In this document: one piece after another, positions 1 through 8,229 of the stretch
Position numbering within the stretch: position 1 is the first letter of the stretch
Layout of the letters: the number at the start of each line of letters is the position of its first letter
The notes under the pieces: generated by a model
What the model saw: the letters and a program-made list of their open reading frames with translations, nothing else
Databases searched by the model: none
Told to the model about the DNA's origin: nothing
Assembly (NCBI RefSeq): GCF_015353075.1
Contig: NZ_CP064191.1
Location: 1 to 64,000, forward strand
From: Rhizobium sp. 007
GTDB lineage: Bacteria > Pseudomonadota > Alphaproteobacteria > Rhizobiales > Rhizobiaceae
DNA: 64,000 bases
Direction: 5' to 3'
Translations under genes and position numbers: made by a program

Positions 1-96
1 ACTAGAGAATCGCATTTCCCCGAATCCCAGTCAAGAGTCTTTGGCACCGTATTTTGGGTGAGCGGATTTCTTTTGCCTCTTAGAAGGTGAAGAAAA
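1..96. promoter_or_regulatory. repB-repC intergenic sequence (partial), probable ctRNA region
   Basis: These 96 bases lead directly into repC. In repABC plasmids the repB-repC interval is conserved and encodes, on the opposite strand, a small antisense RNA (ctRNA, incA) that limits repC expression. A GAAGGTGAAG ribosome-binding stretch lies just before the repC ATG. The antisense RNA itself is inferred from position; its promoter and full length cannot be defined because the window cuts the region. Confidence 0.4.
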
Positions 97-1308
97 ATGC
101 AAAGTGATGTGACGACGCCCTTTGGGCGCCGGCCGATAACGCTTGCTCTGGTGAAACGACAGATCGCCACAAAAGAGATCAAGCCGGGCAAGTCGGCAGA
201 TAAATGGAAGATCTTCCGCGACGCTTCAGAAGCGCGCGAACTGCTCGGCCTCCAGGATCGCAGCTTGGCGATCCTGGACGCGCTTTTGAGCTTCTATCCC
301 GAAAATGAGCTGCGTCAGGACGCTCAGCTTGTCGTGTTTCCATCGAACGCTCAGCTGACACTCCGTGCACACGGTATTGCCGGCGCCACACTTCGCCGAC
401 ATCTGGCACTTCTCGTCGACGCCGGATTGATCGTGCGAAAGGATAGCGCCAATGGCAAACGGTACGCCCGAAAGGACAAGGCAGGGACGATCGAAAGCGC
501 GTTCGGATTTGATCTCTCACCTCTGCTCATGCGCGCTGAGGAACTTGCGGGCATCGCGCAACAGGTAGCCGCGAATCGAATAGCCTTAAAAAGGGCAAAG
601 GAAAGCCTCACGATATGCCGCCGCGACGTCCGTAAGCTCATTACGGCCGCGGTCGAAGAGGGCGCCGACGGGGATTGGGAGAAAATCGAGACCGTGTTCG
701 TCGAATTGATCCGCCGCTTGCCACGCTCCCCGAGCCTCCCTGACCTGGCCGGTTTGCTGGACGAAATGAAAATACTGCAGGAAGAAATCCTCAACATGCT
801 GGATTTTCATGGAAAAACAGAAAATTATAGCGCCAATGATGCCCATAATGAGCATCACAAACAGAATTCAAATACCGAATCTATAAATGAACTTGAACCT
901 AGCTCTGGAGTAGAGCGGGGGGTGAGGGCGAACCAAAGCCCTGACCCGAAGAGCGAGCCGATGAAGGCATTTCCGCTGGGAATGGTGTTGAGGGCATGCC
1001 CCGAAATCACAGCATACGGGCCCGGCGGCGCGATTTGTAGCTGGCGAGATCTGATGGCGTCGGCGGTCACCGTGCGATCGATGCTGGGTGTCAGCGCATC
1101 AGCCTATCAGGAGGCTTGTGAGACAATGGGACCGGAAAATGCGGCCGCCACTATCGCCTGCATTCTTGAACGGGCAGGGCATATCAACTCGGCTGGCGGC
1201 TATCTTCGCGATCTTACGGCGAGAGCGCGGCAAGGTGAATTCTCGCTTGGTCCGGTTCTCATGGCGCTGCTAAGAGCGCACGGAGGCGTTGCCGGGAAGA
1301 CCGGATGA
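97..1308 (+). CDS. repC: RepC replication initiator of a repABC plasmid
   Basis: The 403-residue product has the typical RepC start (TPFGRRPITLALVKRQ) followed by the DNA-binding region with LGLQDRSLAILDALLSFYP and SNAQLTLRAHG, a winged-helix part (ATLRRHLALLVDAGLIVRKDS), and a C-terminal part with ITAYGPGGAICSWRDL. RepC binds an origin that in this family usually lies inside repC itself, and it is rate-limiting for replication. Length and start agree with the family, and a Shine-Dalgarno-like GAAGGTGAAG lies upstream. The partners repA and repB should lie just left of the window. A strong terminator follows. This is the clearest sign that the sequence is a rhizobial plasmid. Confidence 0.96.
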   Translation: MQSDVTTPFGRRPITLALVKRQIATKEIKPGKSADKWKIFRDASEARELLGLQDRSLAILDALLSFYPENELRQDAQLVVFPSNAQLTLRAHGIAGATLRRHLALLVDAGLIVRKDSANGKRYARKDKAGTIESAFGFDLSPLLMRAEELAGIAQQVAANRIALKRAKESLTICRRDVRKLITAAVEEGADGDWEKIETVFVELIRRLPRSPSLPDLAGLLDEMKILQEEILNMLDFHGKTENYSANDAHNEHHKQNSNTESINELEPSSGVERGVRANQSPDPKSEPMKAFPLGMVLRACPEITAYGPGGAICSWRDLMASAVTVRSMLGVSASAYQEACETMGPENAAATIACILERAGHINSAGGYLRDLTARARQGEFSLGPVLMALLRAHGGVAGKTG

Positions 1309-1314
1309 GTCGAT

Positions 1315-1341
1315 AAAACCCTGACAGCTGTCAGGGTTTTT
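1315..1341 (+). terminator. Rho-independent terminator of repC
   Basis: A perfect inverted repeat CCCTGACAGCTGTCAGGG is flanked by AAAA on the left and TTTTT on the right, starting 7 bases after the repC stop. The A and T flanks mean it could work in both directions. Confidence 0.9.
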
Positions 1342-2227
1342 CGTAGCGTGATTTTGGCTTCCTGACGTCGGCGCTGCCAAGCAGGTTTCGAGCACTGAAA
1401 AACGGACGGAGCACCCTTCGCTGTGGTGTTTTAGAGAGTTGGGGGTGAACAGGGCCGGCTCAGCGGAAAGAAGGCCGATTAACGCCTTTTCCTACCACGG
1501 AATTCTCTCGAGGATGCCTTCTTCTTTCCTATCATCTTCGATCGTCGGCCAGGCACCAGGTTTTTCGATCCGTCCGGTGTCAAGCGCACCTTGATCACGC
1601 GATCTGAACCTCGCTGGCAGGCTCCGACTTCATTCGATCTTCGAAGGCTTTGTCTGAGGGGCTCTGGCGCTTTTATGCCATTGGCCGAGTTTCCGACCAT
1701 CGCCTAAGACGTCAGCAGGAATGGCTTCCCGCACTGTTTCGTCAGTTTGCTCGCAAATTCCAGTGGCGCTGTGGTAGAGGCTGTCATCCGAGAGAAATCG
1801 ACGCCCGTCCGCCTGAATTCACTCTGTATCGGCCTATCGACTTCCTGAACCAGGTCTTCTTCTGTAATGGGCCTTCCCGAGTTCATCAGTTGTGAGCTTA
1901 ATCCCTCGCCGAGGGCTTCCTTCTATCCGCAGTAGGCTCTGGGCCGGTGCTCTATGGGGTCTGTTGAGGACCGGCTGGCAAATCTAGGACGCGCAGTCAC
2001 CTTAGTGCTGCTCCAAGACTTTCGGCGTAACCCATCCATCGTCCCGGCGAAGGACCTTGCTCCCGGGGGGTGATGGCAGTGCCCGCCCGAAACTTGTGTT
2101 GATGTCTCCTTCCGGCTCAGGCGGCCATTGCTGGCGTCGCTGTCGGACAGGCGGCTCGGAGCGGCAATTGGATGCCGTTTTAATGCGGCGCCGGGGAGGG
2201 AGTTCTTGGCGACTCGCTCGGAGCTCT
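1342..2227. other. Gene-poor stretch after repC
   Basis: No convincing gene is visible. Two short minus-strand frames (1704-1886 and 1479-1700) adjoin; the second ends in a basic tail (RSKMIGKKKASSREFRGRK). They may be remnants of one decayed gene, but no family was recognised and no good ribosome-binding site was found. Confidence 0.4.
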
Positions 2228-2680
2228 TCATCGAAAAGATTCTTCACGCGCAGATCGTGGGAGATCGCCCACCAAGCTAATTTGGAGGCTCGCGCTAGGT
2301 CTGCCTATTTCGACTGAGAAGTGCGGCACGGATCTGCTGCGGCGCTGCGCAACAAGTCGGTCTTCGGTCGAAAGTGGTTCCACGGGCTTGCCATCGATGT
2401 CATGGCGCATCGAGCCAGGTTGGGCGCTCGCGAAATAGTACCGTTTTGAGTGGACAAAGGAGCCAACGGCTCGGCGCAATGCCGTCGCTTTGACATCAGG
2501 CTTTGGCAGCGCGCGGATATCGTTGAAGAGGCCGAGCGCGAAGGGACGGATCGGATCGCCTGGCTTATTGGGGAGAATGCCGATCGGACGGATCAGCAGT
2601 ATGCTGATCGCCTCTGCCTTTTGAACATCGAACTCTGTTGCTGCGATTGGTCCGTGGCTGGCGGTCCAGGGTTTGTCCAT
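2228..2680 (-). CDS. ProQ/FinO-family RNA chaperone-like protein
   Basis: The 150-residue product carries the ProQ/FinO signature between about residues 45 and 110: PFALGLFNDI, then LRRAVGSFVHSKRYYFASA and a conserved Asp-Gly turn (HDIDGKPVEPLSTEDR). Members bind structured RNA; FinO stabilises the FinP antisense RNA that represses conjugation, and alphaproteobacterial plasmids often carry such genes near replication or transfer loci. The ATG at 2680 is preceded by AGGAG at good spacing. The C-terminal 40 residues are Ser/Arg-rich and unassigned. A role in plasmid copy or transfer control, for example on the repABC ctRNA, is an inference from position. Confidence 0.72.
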   Translation of the reverse strand: MDKPWTASHGPIAATEFDVQKAEAISILLIRPIGILPNKPGDPIRPFALGLFNDIRALPKPDVKATALRRAVGSFVHSKRYYFASAQPGSMRHDIDGKPVEPLSTEDRLVAQRRSRSVPHFSVEIGRPSASLQISLVGDLPRSAREESFR

Positions 2681-2876
2681 GAGCTCCTACCTTGCGCTTC
2701 CTTTCACTACGGATCGATTGTGAAGAGAGGTTGACAGAAGCGCTACCCTGTCTTTGATACAGCGGCGACGGAGCATCGCAAGCAATCTGGCGACAGGATA
2801 CGGACGTTCTTTCCGCTCTTTGCTTTCGAGGCAACAGCGCTATTTCAGTTCCCTTGCAACGTCGGAGGAGCAAACC

Positions 2877-3344
2877 GTGAAGGCGACGCGAGAGAAACAA
2901 ATCCGAAATCGGGCCTATGAAATCTGGGAGCAGGAGGGCCGTCCGCACGGCGAGGACCTCAAACATTGGCTGAAAGCTTTCGAGGAGATTGGAAGCGAGG
3001 CCCAATCTACCGCGAAGCAATCAGGAGAACGATCCGAGGCTGACAAGCGAGCGAAGACGGTCGCTAAGGTGAGAAAGCCGGCAAGCCTTGACGAAAAGCG
3101 ATCGAAAGACAAGCTCATTCCTGGGGCCGAATCTAATGCCGCGAATGCAACGGTGACCCAAGTGCCTCCAAAATCCAAAGAGCGGAAGGCCGTGGATGCT
3201 GCTTTATCAGAAAAGCGCGGGGAGACGCCCAAGAGTAAGCTAAAGCGCGCCTCCAAGAGCATCGAAAAAGCCATGAGTGAAAAGCAACTCGAAGAGTTCG
3301 CATCGACCAAAACAAAAGGTAAACCTCAACATGTTGCTAAGTAA
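2877..3344 (+). CDS. DUF2934 domain protein with basic tail
   Basis: Starting at GTG 2877, preceded by GGAGGAG, the product is 155 residues. Residues 9-38 match DUF2934: IRNRAYEIWEQEGRPHG followed by EDLKHWLKAFEEI. The rest is a low-complexity Lys/Glu/Ser-rich tail. DUF2934 proteins are common on rhizobial chromosomes and plasmids, with no known biochemical function. The reading frame is open upstream to 2754, but that part lacks domain character and the GTG has the better ribosome-binding site. The tail suggests nucleic-acid or protein scaffolding contacts, which is inference. Confidence 0.68.
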   Translation: MKATREKQIRNRAYEIWEQEGRPHGEDLKHWLKAFEEIGSEAQSTAKQSGERSEADKRAKTVAKVRKPASLDEKRSKDKLIPGAESNAANATVTQVPPKSKERKAVDAALSEKRGETPKSKLKRASKSIEKAMSEKQLEEFASTKTKGKPQHVAK

Positions 3345-3377
3345 AGCAACGGATTCGGCCGCCCCGTAACCAGGCTC

Positions 3378-4295
3378 TCATGGGCGAACGAGCCCGAAGC
3401 GGCGCGCTTCGTCCAACAGCGCCCTGACTGAAGACGGCTGCCATTTCCGGCCACCACGCGGCGGCCGCTCATGCATTTGGTCCAATTGGGCAGCAATGTC
3501 GCGCAGCGATAGATCAGGATCGGCGATCGCGATCGCGGCGACCAGCTTCATCAGATTGTCCTCCGGCGGTCGGCGAGGAGAGCGGCCGAGCAGTTCTGGC
3601 TCGGCGAGTTTCTCGCGTACCATCCGATGGATTGCCCGGCGCAAGCGTTCGACCGTCCAGTCGTGACCTTTGCGATTGAGTATCCGCACGACATTATCCC
3701 AACTGTGTTGCGGTCGCAGCTGGCGTACCGTCGGCAGCCATGTCTGCGCCGATGAGATTAACTCATCAAGATAAGCCCGATTGCGGGCGGCCGAGACAGC
3801 GCGGAGCGCCTCCGGTCGGCGCTCGCGAAGTCCGGGATTACCAGCGAGCCGGCCCCGCGCCTTAGCTGCCGTCATGCCGGCTTTGGTACGCTCCGCGATC
3901 AGCGCACGCTCGAGCTGGGCTACGGCACCTAGCACCTGGAGAGAAAACATGCCTTGCGGCGTCGAGGTATCGATTGGATCGCGAAGGGATCGGAAGTGAA
4001 CGCCCTTCTCCTCGAGGTCTTCGATGACGGCAAGCAAGTGGCTAACGGAGCGTGCCAGCCGGTCCAGACGGACGACGACGAGCACGTCGCCCGCGATAAG
4101 TTCCCTCATAAGCTTGGTCAGGATCGGCCTGGACCGGGATGCGCCGGATCCGTGCTCCTGATGGATGCGGTAGCAACCAGCCGCTCGCAACTCGTCGACC
4201 TGGGCGTCGTTGAACTGCTCGTCCGTCGACACACGCGCATATCCGATGAGCCTTTGCGGCGGAGGACGGGGATCGGGGATTTCACGTCTCGCCAT
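3378..4295 (-). CDS. Serine recombinase (resolvase/invertase family)
   Basis: From ATG 4295 the 305-residue product opens with the resolvase fold: RLIGYARVSTDEQ with the nucleophile Ser in the YxRVST motif, then the LVVVRLDRLARSVSHLL helix and AQLERALIAERTKAGMTAA. After the catalytic domain it has an unusually long C-terminal extension of about 150 residues containing DNA-binding-type helices (LSLRDIAAQLDQMHE and SSVRALLDEARRFGL) instead of one short Hin-type helix-turn-helix. It probably catalyses site-specific recombination on the plasmid, such as multimer resolution or an old transposon function. The frame stays open upstream to 4523, but the family start matches ATG 4295. Confidence 0.88.
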   Translation of the reverse strand: MARREIPDPRPPPQRLIGYARVSTDEQFNDAQVDELRAAGCYRIHQEHGSGASRSRPILTKLMRELIAGDVLVVVRLDRLARSVSHLLAVIEDLEEKGVHFRSLRDPIDTSTPQGMFSLQVLGAVAQLERALIAERTKAGMTAAKARGRLAGNPGLRERRPEALRAVSAARNRAYLDELISSAQTWLPTVRQLRPQHSWDNVVRILNRKGHDWTVERLRRAIHRMVREKLAEPELLGRSPRRPPEDNLMKLVAAIAIADPDLSLRDIAAQLDQMHERPPRGGRKWQPSSVRALLDEARRFGLVRP

Positions 4296-4633
4296 GAAAT
4301 TTCGCGACCCTTTCAGAAGTCGTTTTGTACAAATAATGAATGCGTGAGAAAACGTTCCTTTGCAAGCGTGTTTTAGGTGTCGAATAGCGGCCCGCCAGAC
4401 GCGAAATACGCCCGCGGACGAGCAACGGAGCGTGCGCATAGGCAAACGCGCGTCAGCGGGCTTGCCTGGCGGAAATGCTGGAAACCCAGCGGGTCTGGAG
4501 GAGGCGAGGGGAGCGGGCCGCACTTACGCGGGGACAACTGGCGCGGTGAGAGGACGATGGCAAGCCTGGAAGGGCTGTCGTGGCGCTTCAAAGACCAGGC
4601 GTTTAAATTCGAACAACCTGGCCGGCATCCGCT

Positions 4634-4669
4634 GAAAAGCCCGGAAACCACGCGTTTCCGGGCTTTTAG
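4634..4669. terminator. Probable bidirectional hairpin terminator
   Basis: AAAAGCCCGGAAACC, a short loop, and its complement GGTTTCC-type arm ending GGGCTTTT form a strong hairpin with A and T tails. It separates the divergent recombinase region from the DUF1612 gene. Confidence 0.7.
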
Positions 4670-4766
4670 GGGGACCGACATCACTGATTTGCGACTCGAG
4701 ATCAATCACTTCCGATAAACGCTACTTATCGATGGTCAAACATCGTTCCCACAAAAGTGGCCTATG

Positions 4767-4795
4767 ACGGACGCCAACTGTCGACTGGTGTCCGT
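4767..4795. promoter_or_regulatory. Inverted repeat upstream of the DUF1612 gene, possible operator
   Basis: ACGGACGCCA and TGGTGTCCGT face each other across 9 bases (one mismatch), ending 18 bases before the ATG of the helix-turn-helix protein. The position suits autoregulation; this is inference. Confidence 0.35.
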
Positions 4796-4812
4796 TTGGC
4801 AAATCATTTACC

Positions 4813-5949
4813 ATGATTTCAATGTCTTATGATCTCGCCAGATTGCCCATCTCAAGCCTGCTGCGGCCGATTTCGGAAGCGGGGTCGGCGTTGACCCGTC
4901 TCGACGAACGCATTGCGCGTTCGCCGCTCAGTGAGGGGTTTATCGAGCGCTCGCACTTCACCGACGCCTGTGCCTCGCTGTGGATCGACGGCGAGCTCGT
5001 CCATCTTGAAGACCTCGTTCTCCATGATGCGACAAAGGATATTCGTACACCGACCCACGAACTGACCATCGCCCGCGATGTTCTGAAAACCCGTCGGCGC
5101 ATTGCCGCGCAGCCGCCCGGCTGGGCGCTCTCCGCCGATGGCACCCGCAGCCTAAGGGGCCAGGCGGGGACGGTGGCGTTGGGCGGCTTTGCGGGCGCGA
5201 GCGAGACCGCGCCGGCTATCGACGGGGACGTCCGAGGAGGGGAGGGGGACGAGGTCGAAGATAGTGTAAGCACGCTCGACGCCGAATTCGCCGCCATCGA
5301 TGCGGTGCTGGCTCGCTCCGACGCCGCGATCGAGCAGGCAAAACTGCCCGGCCGCGCCGGTGCCTCGGAAAAGGATCCGCTGGTTTACGATCTTGACTGG
5401 GACGAGGACGAGCGGCTGGAGGAATGGCGGGGCGTGCTGCGGCAGGCCCAGGACCTGCCTGCAGTGCTGCAGGCAATCGTCGCCCTCGATGCCTGGAACG
5501 AGATCGCGGTGCTTCAGCATGCGCCCTGGCTCGGCCGGCTGCTGTCCGCTTCACTCCTGCGCCAGGCCGGCATCACCACCGGCGCGCATCTCGCGGCGAT
5601 CAATCTCGGCCTGAAAACTGTCCCCGTCGATCGCCGCCGGCATCGCGACCGGGAGGCCCGGCTGCTGGCCATTCTCGGCGGCATCATCGCCGCCGCAGAG
5701 CTCGGCCTGAAGGAACATGACCGTTTGCTGCTTGCGCGCAAAATGATGGACCGGCGGCTGATCGGGAGGCGCACCTCGTCAAAACTGCCCGAGCTGATCG
5801 AACTGGTGATCTCGCGGCCGCTGGTGTCGGCAGGTATGATCGCGAAGGAACTTTCCGTCACGCCGCGGGCGGCGCTGCGGATCGTCGAGGAGCTGGGCTT
5901 GCGCGAGATGACGGGGAGGGGGAGGTTTCGGGCGTGGGGATTGCTATAG
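4813..5949 (+). CDS. RHE_PE00001-family protein (DUF1612 plus HTH)
   Basis: The 378-residue protein matches the rhizobial plasmid family called RHE_PE00001, with a DUF1612-type N-terminal region ([19 protein letters not shown] and [19 protein letters not shown]) and a C-terminal helix-turn-helix part ([20 protein letters not shown] then [20 protein letters not shown]). The middle (about residues 125-190) is acidic and Ala/Gly-rich. Related genes are frequent near repABC loci. The DNA-binding end suggests a regulator; a target is not known. A second ATG four codons in (4822) is equally plausible as the start, and neither has a strong ribosome-binding site. Confidence 0.78.
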   Translation: MISMSYDLARLPISSLLRPISEAGSALTRLDERIARSPLSEGFIERSHFTDACASLWIDGELVHLEDLVLHDATKDIRTPTHELTIARDVLKTRRRIAAQPPGWALSADGTRSLRGQAGTVALGGFAGASETAPAIDGDVRGGEGDEVEDSVSTLDAEFAAIDAVLARSDAAIEQAKLPGRAGASEKDPLVYDLDWDEDERLEEWRGVLRQAQDLPAVLQAIVALDAWNEIAVLQHAPWLGRLLSASLLRQAGITTGAHLAAINLGLKTVPVDRRRHRDREARLLAILGGIIAAAELGLKEHDRLLLARKMMDRRLIGRRTSSKLPELIELVISRPLVSAGMIAKELSVTPRAALRIVEELGLREMTGRGRFRAWGLL

Positions 5950-5976
5950 TGCTCGAATTGAAACGGGGGAGCTCGC

Positions 5977-6483
5977 GTGACCGTCTACTTCGTAACTGAA
6001 CTCGATAACAGTTTGGCTGGGCGGCTCTACATTAAGATAGGACGATCAAAGGCGCTGACCCGCAGAATCTCGAATTTGCAGACGGGCAACCGGCGAACGA
6101 TCGCGCTGATGGGGGAGATCAGAACTTCTTCAGTCGAAGAGGACAAAGAAATCGAGCAGGACCTCCACCGCGTCTTTCGAAACAAATTGGACGTCCGCGA
6201 GTGGTTTTCTCTCACGCCAGATGATGTCATCGACAGTTTGAAACGGTATTCCAGCAGAGCCTATATTGCCGTCGGACAGGACGCTTTCGAGATTGTCCCT
6301 TACGATCGTGATGCTGTTCCTGAATTTGCAAGTCCTTGGTTATGGGGCGAGACTGATCTCTACGAATTTTGCCCAAAGTGCGGTTGGGCATGTGGGTGGA
6401 CCTATAGCGAGAATTTTGGTGGCGATCTGTGCCTGGAATGCGGCGCTTCAGAAAGCGACTACGACGCTCCAGACCCAGATTGA
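5977..6483 (+). CDS. GIY-YIG nuclease-like protein (T5orf172/MUG113 type)
   Basis: The 168-residue product begins with a GIY-YIG-like core of the T5orf172 kind: VYFVTE, then IKIGRSKALTRRISNLQTGN (IKIG and the following Arg), then EIEQDLHRVFRNKLDVREWF with conserved Glu and Phe. The C-terminal part carries two Cys pairs (CPKCG and CLECG), forming a likely zinc ribbon. GIY-YIG nucleases of this kind occur in phages and mobile islands. The start GTG 5977 follows GGGGGA. It is 20 bases upstream of the next gene, a possible nuclease, suggesting a two-gene unit. Confidence 0.7.
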   Translation: MTVYFVTELDNSLAGRLYIKIGRSKALTRRISNLQTGNRRTIALMGEIRTSSVEEDKEIEQDLHRVFRNKLDVREWFSLTPDDVIDSLKRYSSRAYIAVGQDAFEIVPYDRDAVPEFASPWLWGETDLYEFCPKCGWACGWTYSENFGGDLCLECGASESDYDAPDPD

Positions 6484-6502
6484 ACGTTCGGCTACCTAGC
6501 GA

Positions 6503-7585
6503 GTGACAGTTATGAAACGAGTGAAAAGAGATCCAGCCAAATTCGACGCCATTGAATTGTACACGGCGGTTGGGCGTGATCGCGGGTACAAGCTCAACGT
6601 TGAAGGCGATATGGACAATTTCCTCGACGCCGTGAAAGGCTCGCTCCAGGCATCGCAAACAAATCCGCTTCTGCTTCATGGAAAGCGGGCAGAGGCGCTC
6701 TTCGCTCATGTTGCTGGTGCTTTGGGCTACTGCAAGCTCATAAAACAGGAGGACGCCGGCGCTATATTCGCGGCGGCAGGAAATCTTATCGCTCCAGATT
6801 ACAGGATTGTGCTGAACGACGGGTCAGCATTGCTGGTCGAGGTAAGGAACTTCTACCTCAAATCGTTCGACAAAGAATTTACGCTGCCTGCGAAGACGAT
6901 GGCCGGTCTTGAGCAATATGCTGAACTCAATGGTCTTCCACTCAAGATCGCGATCTATTTTTCCAACGCAAATGCCTGGGTCTTGCTGTCGAAGAGCGCG
7001 TTCAAAAGGGTCGGAAAGCATTTTACGATTTCTTTTGTCCAAGCAATGGCCCTCAATGAGATGGCCATACTCGGAGATCGCACCATCGCCACGCTACCGA
7101 GATTGTCCCTTGAATTCCGGACGACGCCAGACCTGGCGATGGAGCCGGACGAAAACTCCGAGGTCGTCTTGACCAACAAGTCGATGAAGTTCGAGTGTGG
7201 GGACACCGAGATTGTTGGGGATGATGCTAGAGAGATTGCTTTTTATCTCATGAGATATGGGCGGTGGCCATGCGGTGAGCCGACGGCTTCATTTCAGGGG
7301 AAAAAGGTCATCGCCCTCCAGTTCTTGTTTGAACCCGAGCAGGTGCATGAGGGTCAGGGATGCGAAACAATCGGCGGTCTAAGCCAAATGGTCAGCAGTG
7401 CATACAGGGAGCTGACAGTTGACGACACGGGTGTTGTAGCGCTGGATATCCGACATGACCCGGAAGTATTCACGCTCCGAATTCCGGAAGGCTTCAAGAA
7501 CGAGACCCTGCCGCTTTGGCAATTCATCCTGCAGCCCAATCCTGTGTTCGGCCAAACAGAAATCAAAAAGACAATCGACATGTAG
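6503..7585 (+). CDS. Hypothetical protein with PD-(D/E)XK-like nuclease motif
   Basis: The 360-residue protein was not recognised as a named family. At about residues 97-115 it has APDYRIVLNDGSALLVEVRN, a pattern like the PD...ExK/R active site of restriction-type nucleases, preceded by helices (GKRAEALFAHVAGALGYCKLI) that also fit such folds. The start is GTG 6503, or ATG 6512 three codons later. It directly follows the GIY-YIG gene and may be translated with it. A defence or DNA-processing role is inferred from context and the motif. Confidence 0.6.
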   Translation: MTVMKRVKRDPAKFDAIELYTAVGRDRGYKLNVEGDMDNFLDAVKGSLQASQTNPLLLHGKRAEALFAHVAGALGYCKLIKQEDAGAIFAAAGNLIAPDYRIVLNDGSALLVEVRNFYLKSFDKEFTLPAKTMAGLEQYAELNGLPLKIAIYFSNANAWVLLSKSAFKRVGKHFTISFVQAMALNEMAILGDRTIATLPRLSLEFRTTPDLAMEPDENSEVVLTNKSMKFECGDTEIVGDDAREIAFYLMRYGRWPCGEPTASFQGKKVIALQFLFEPEQVHEGQGCETIGGLSQMVSSAYRELTVDDTGVVALDIRHDPEVFTLRIPEGFKNETLPLWQFILQPNPVFGQTEIKKTIDM

Positions 7586-7678
7586 ATTGCAAAAGAACGT
7601 TGTCTCGTTGTCCTGGGGGACTTAAACCTCTGCCGATCGATGGATATGTTTTCGTAGTGCTTAGGACCGAGGGAAGCT

Positions 7679-8176
7679 ATGTCGGCTGACTTGCATACCC
7701 AGCGTGGCAAATGGTCTGAGGCAAATGTGCCGCACAAGGGTTGGAGTTGCGTTGGCGTAGATGATCTCGAGGAACCCTCGCAGGTGTGCGAAATGTGTGA
7801 AAGCGTCGATATTCGCTACGTCCACTACATGGAGCACCCGGACTATCCGGAGACACTGGCGGTCGGGTGCGTCTGTGCAGAGCACATGGAAGAAGACTAC
7901 GCGCGACCGCGAGCCCGAGAGAAGGATCTGAGGCGGCTCGCTGCACGCAGGAAAAACTGGCGTGGAAGGAAGTGGCGGATCTCCCAAGCGGGAAATTCCT
8001 ATCTCAATTCCGAGGGGTTCAATCTGACGGTTTATCAAGGCACGGAAGGGTATCGCATTGCCGTTTCACGCCGTGGAACCGCGAAGCGTCAATCCGGTCG
8101 TAAATGGTATCCCTCGGAGGAAGATGCCAAGATGGCCGCCCTCGGGGCGCTCATTTGGGCGAAAAGTCACCTCTGA
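7679..8176 (+). CDS. Conserved hypothetical protein with Cys cluster
   Basis: The 165-residue product has a zinc-finger-like cluster in the first half (CEMCESVD, then GCVCAEHMEEDY), followed by a basic stretch (RRLAARRKNWRGRKWR) and a C-terminal region (YRIAVSRRGTAKRQSGRKWY) resembling small domains that recur in bacterial genomes next to nucleases. No family name can be given. It lies between the nuclease pair and the convergent Gabija-like operon. Confidence 0.6.
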   Translation: MSADLHTQRGKWSEANVPHKGWSCVGVDDLEEPSQVCEMCESVDIRYVHYMEHPDYPETLAVGCVCAEHMEEDYARPRAREKDLRRLAARRKNWRGRKWRISQAGNSYLNSEGFNLTVYQGTEGYRIAVSRRGTAKRQSGRKWYPSEEDAKMAALGALIWAKSHL

Positions 8177-8229
8177 TCAATTCCCTTCGAGTTCCTGCAG
8201 GCCGTTGAAGAGAGGCACCAACCAACAGC

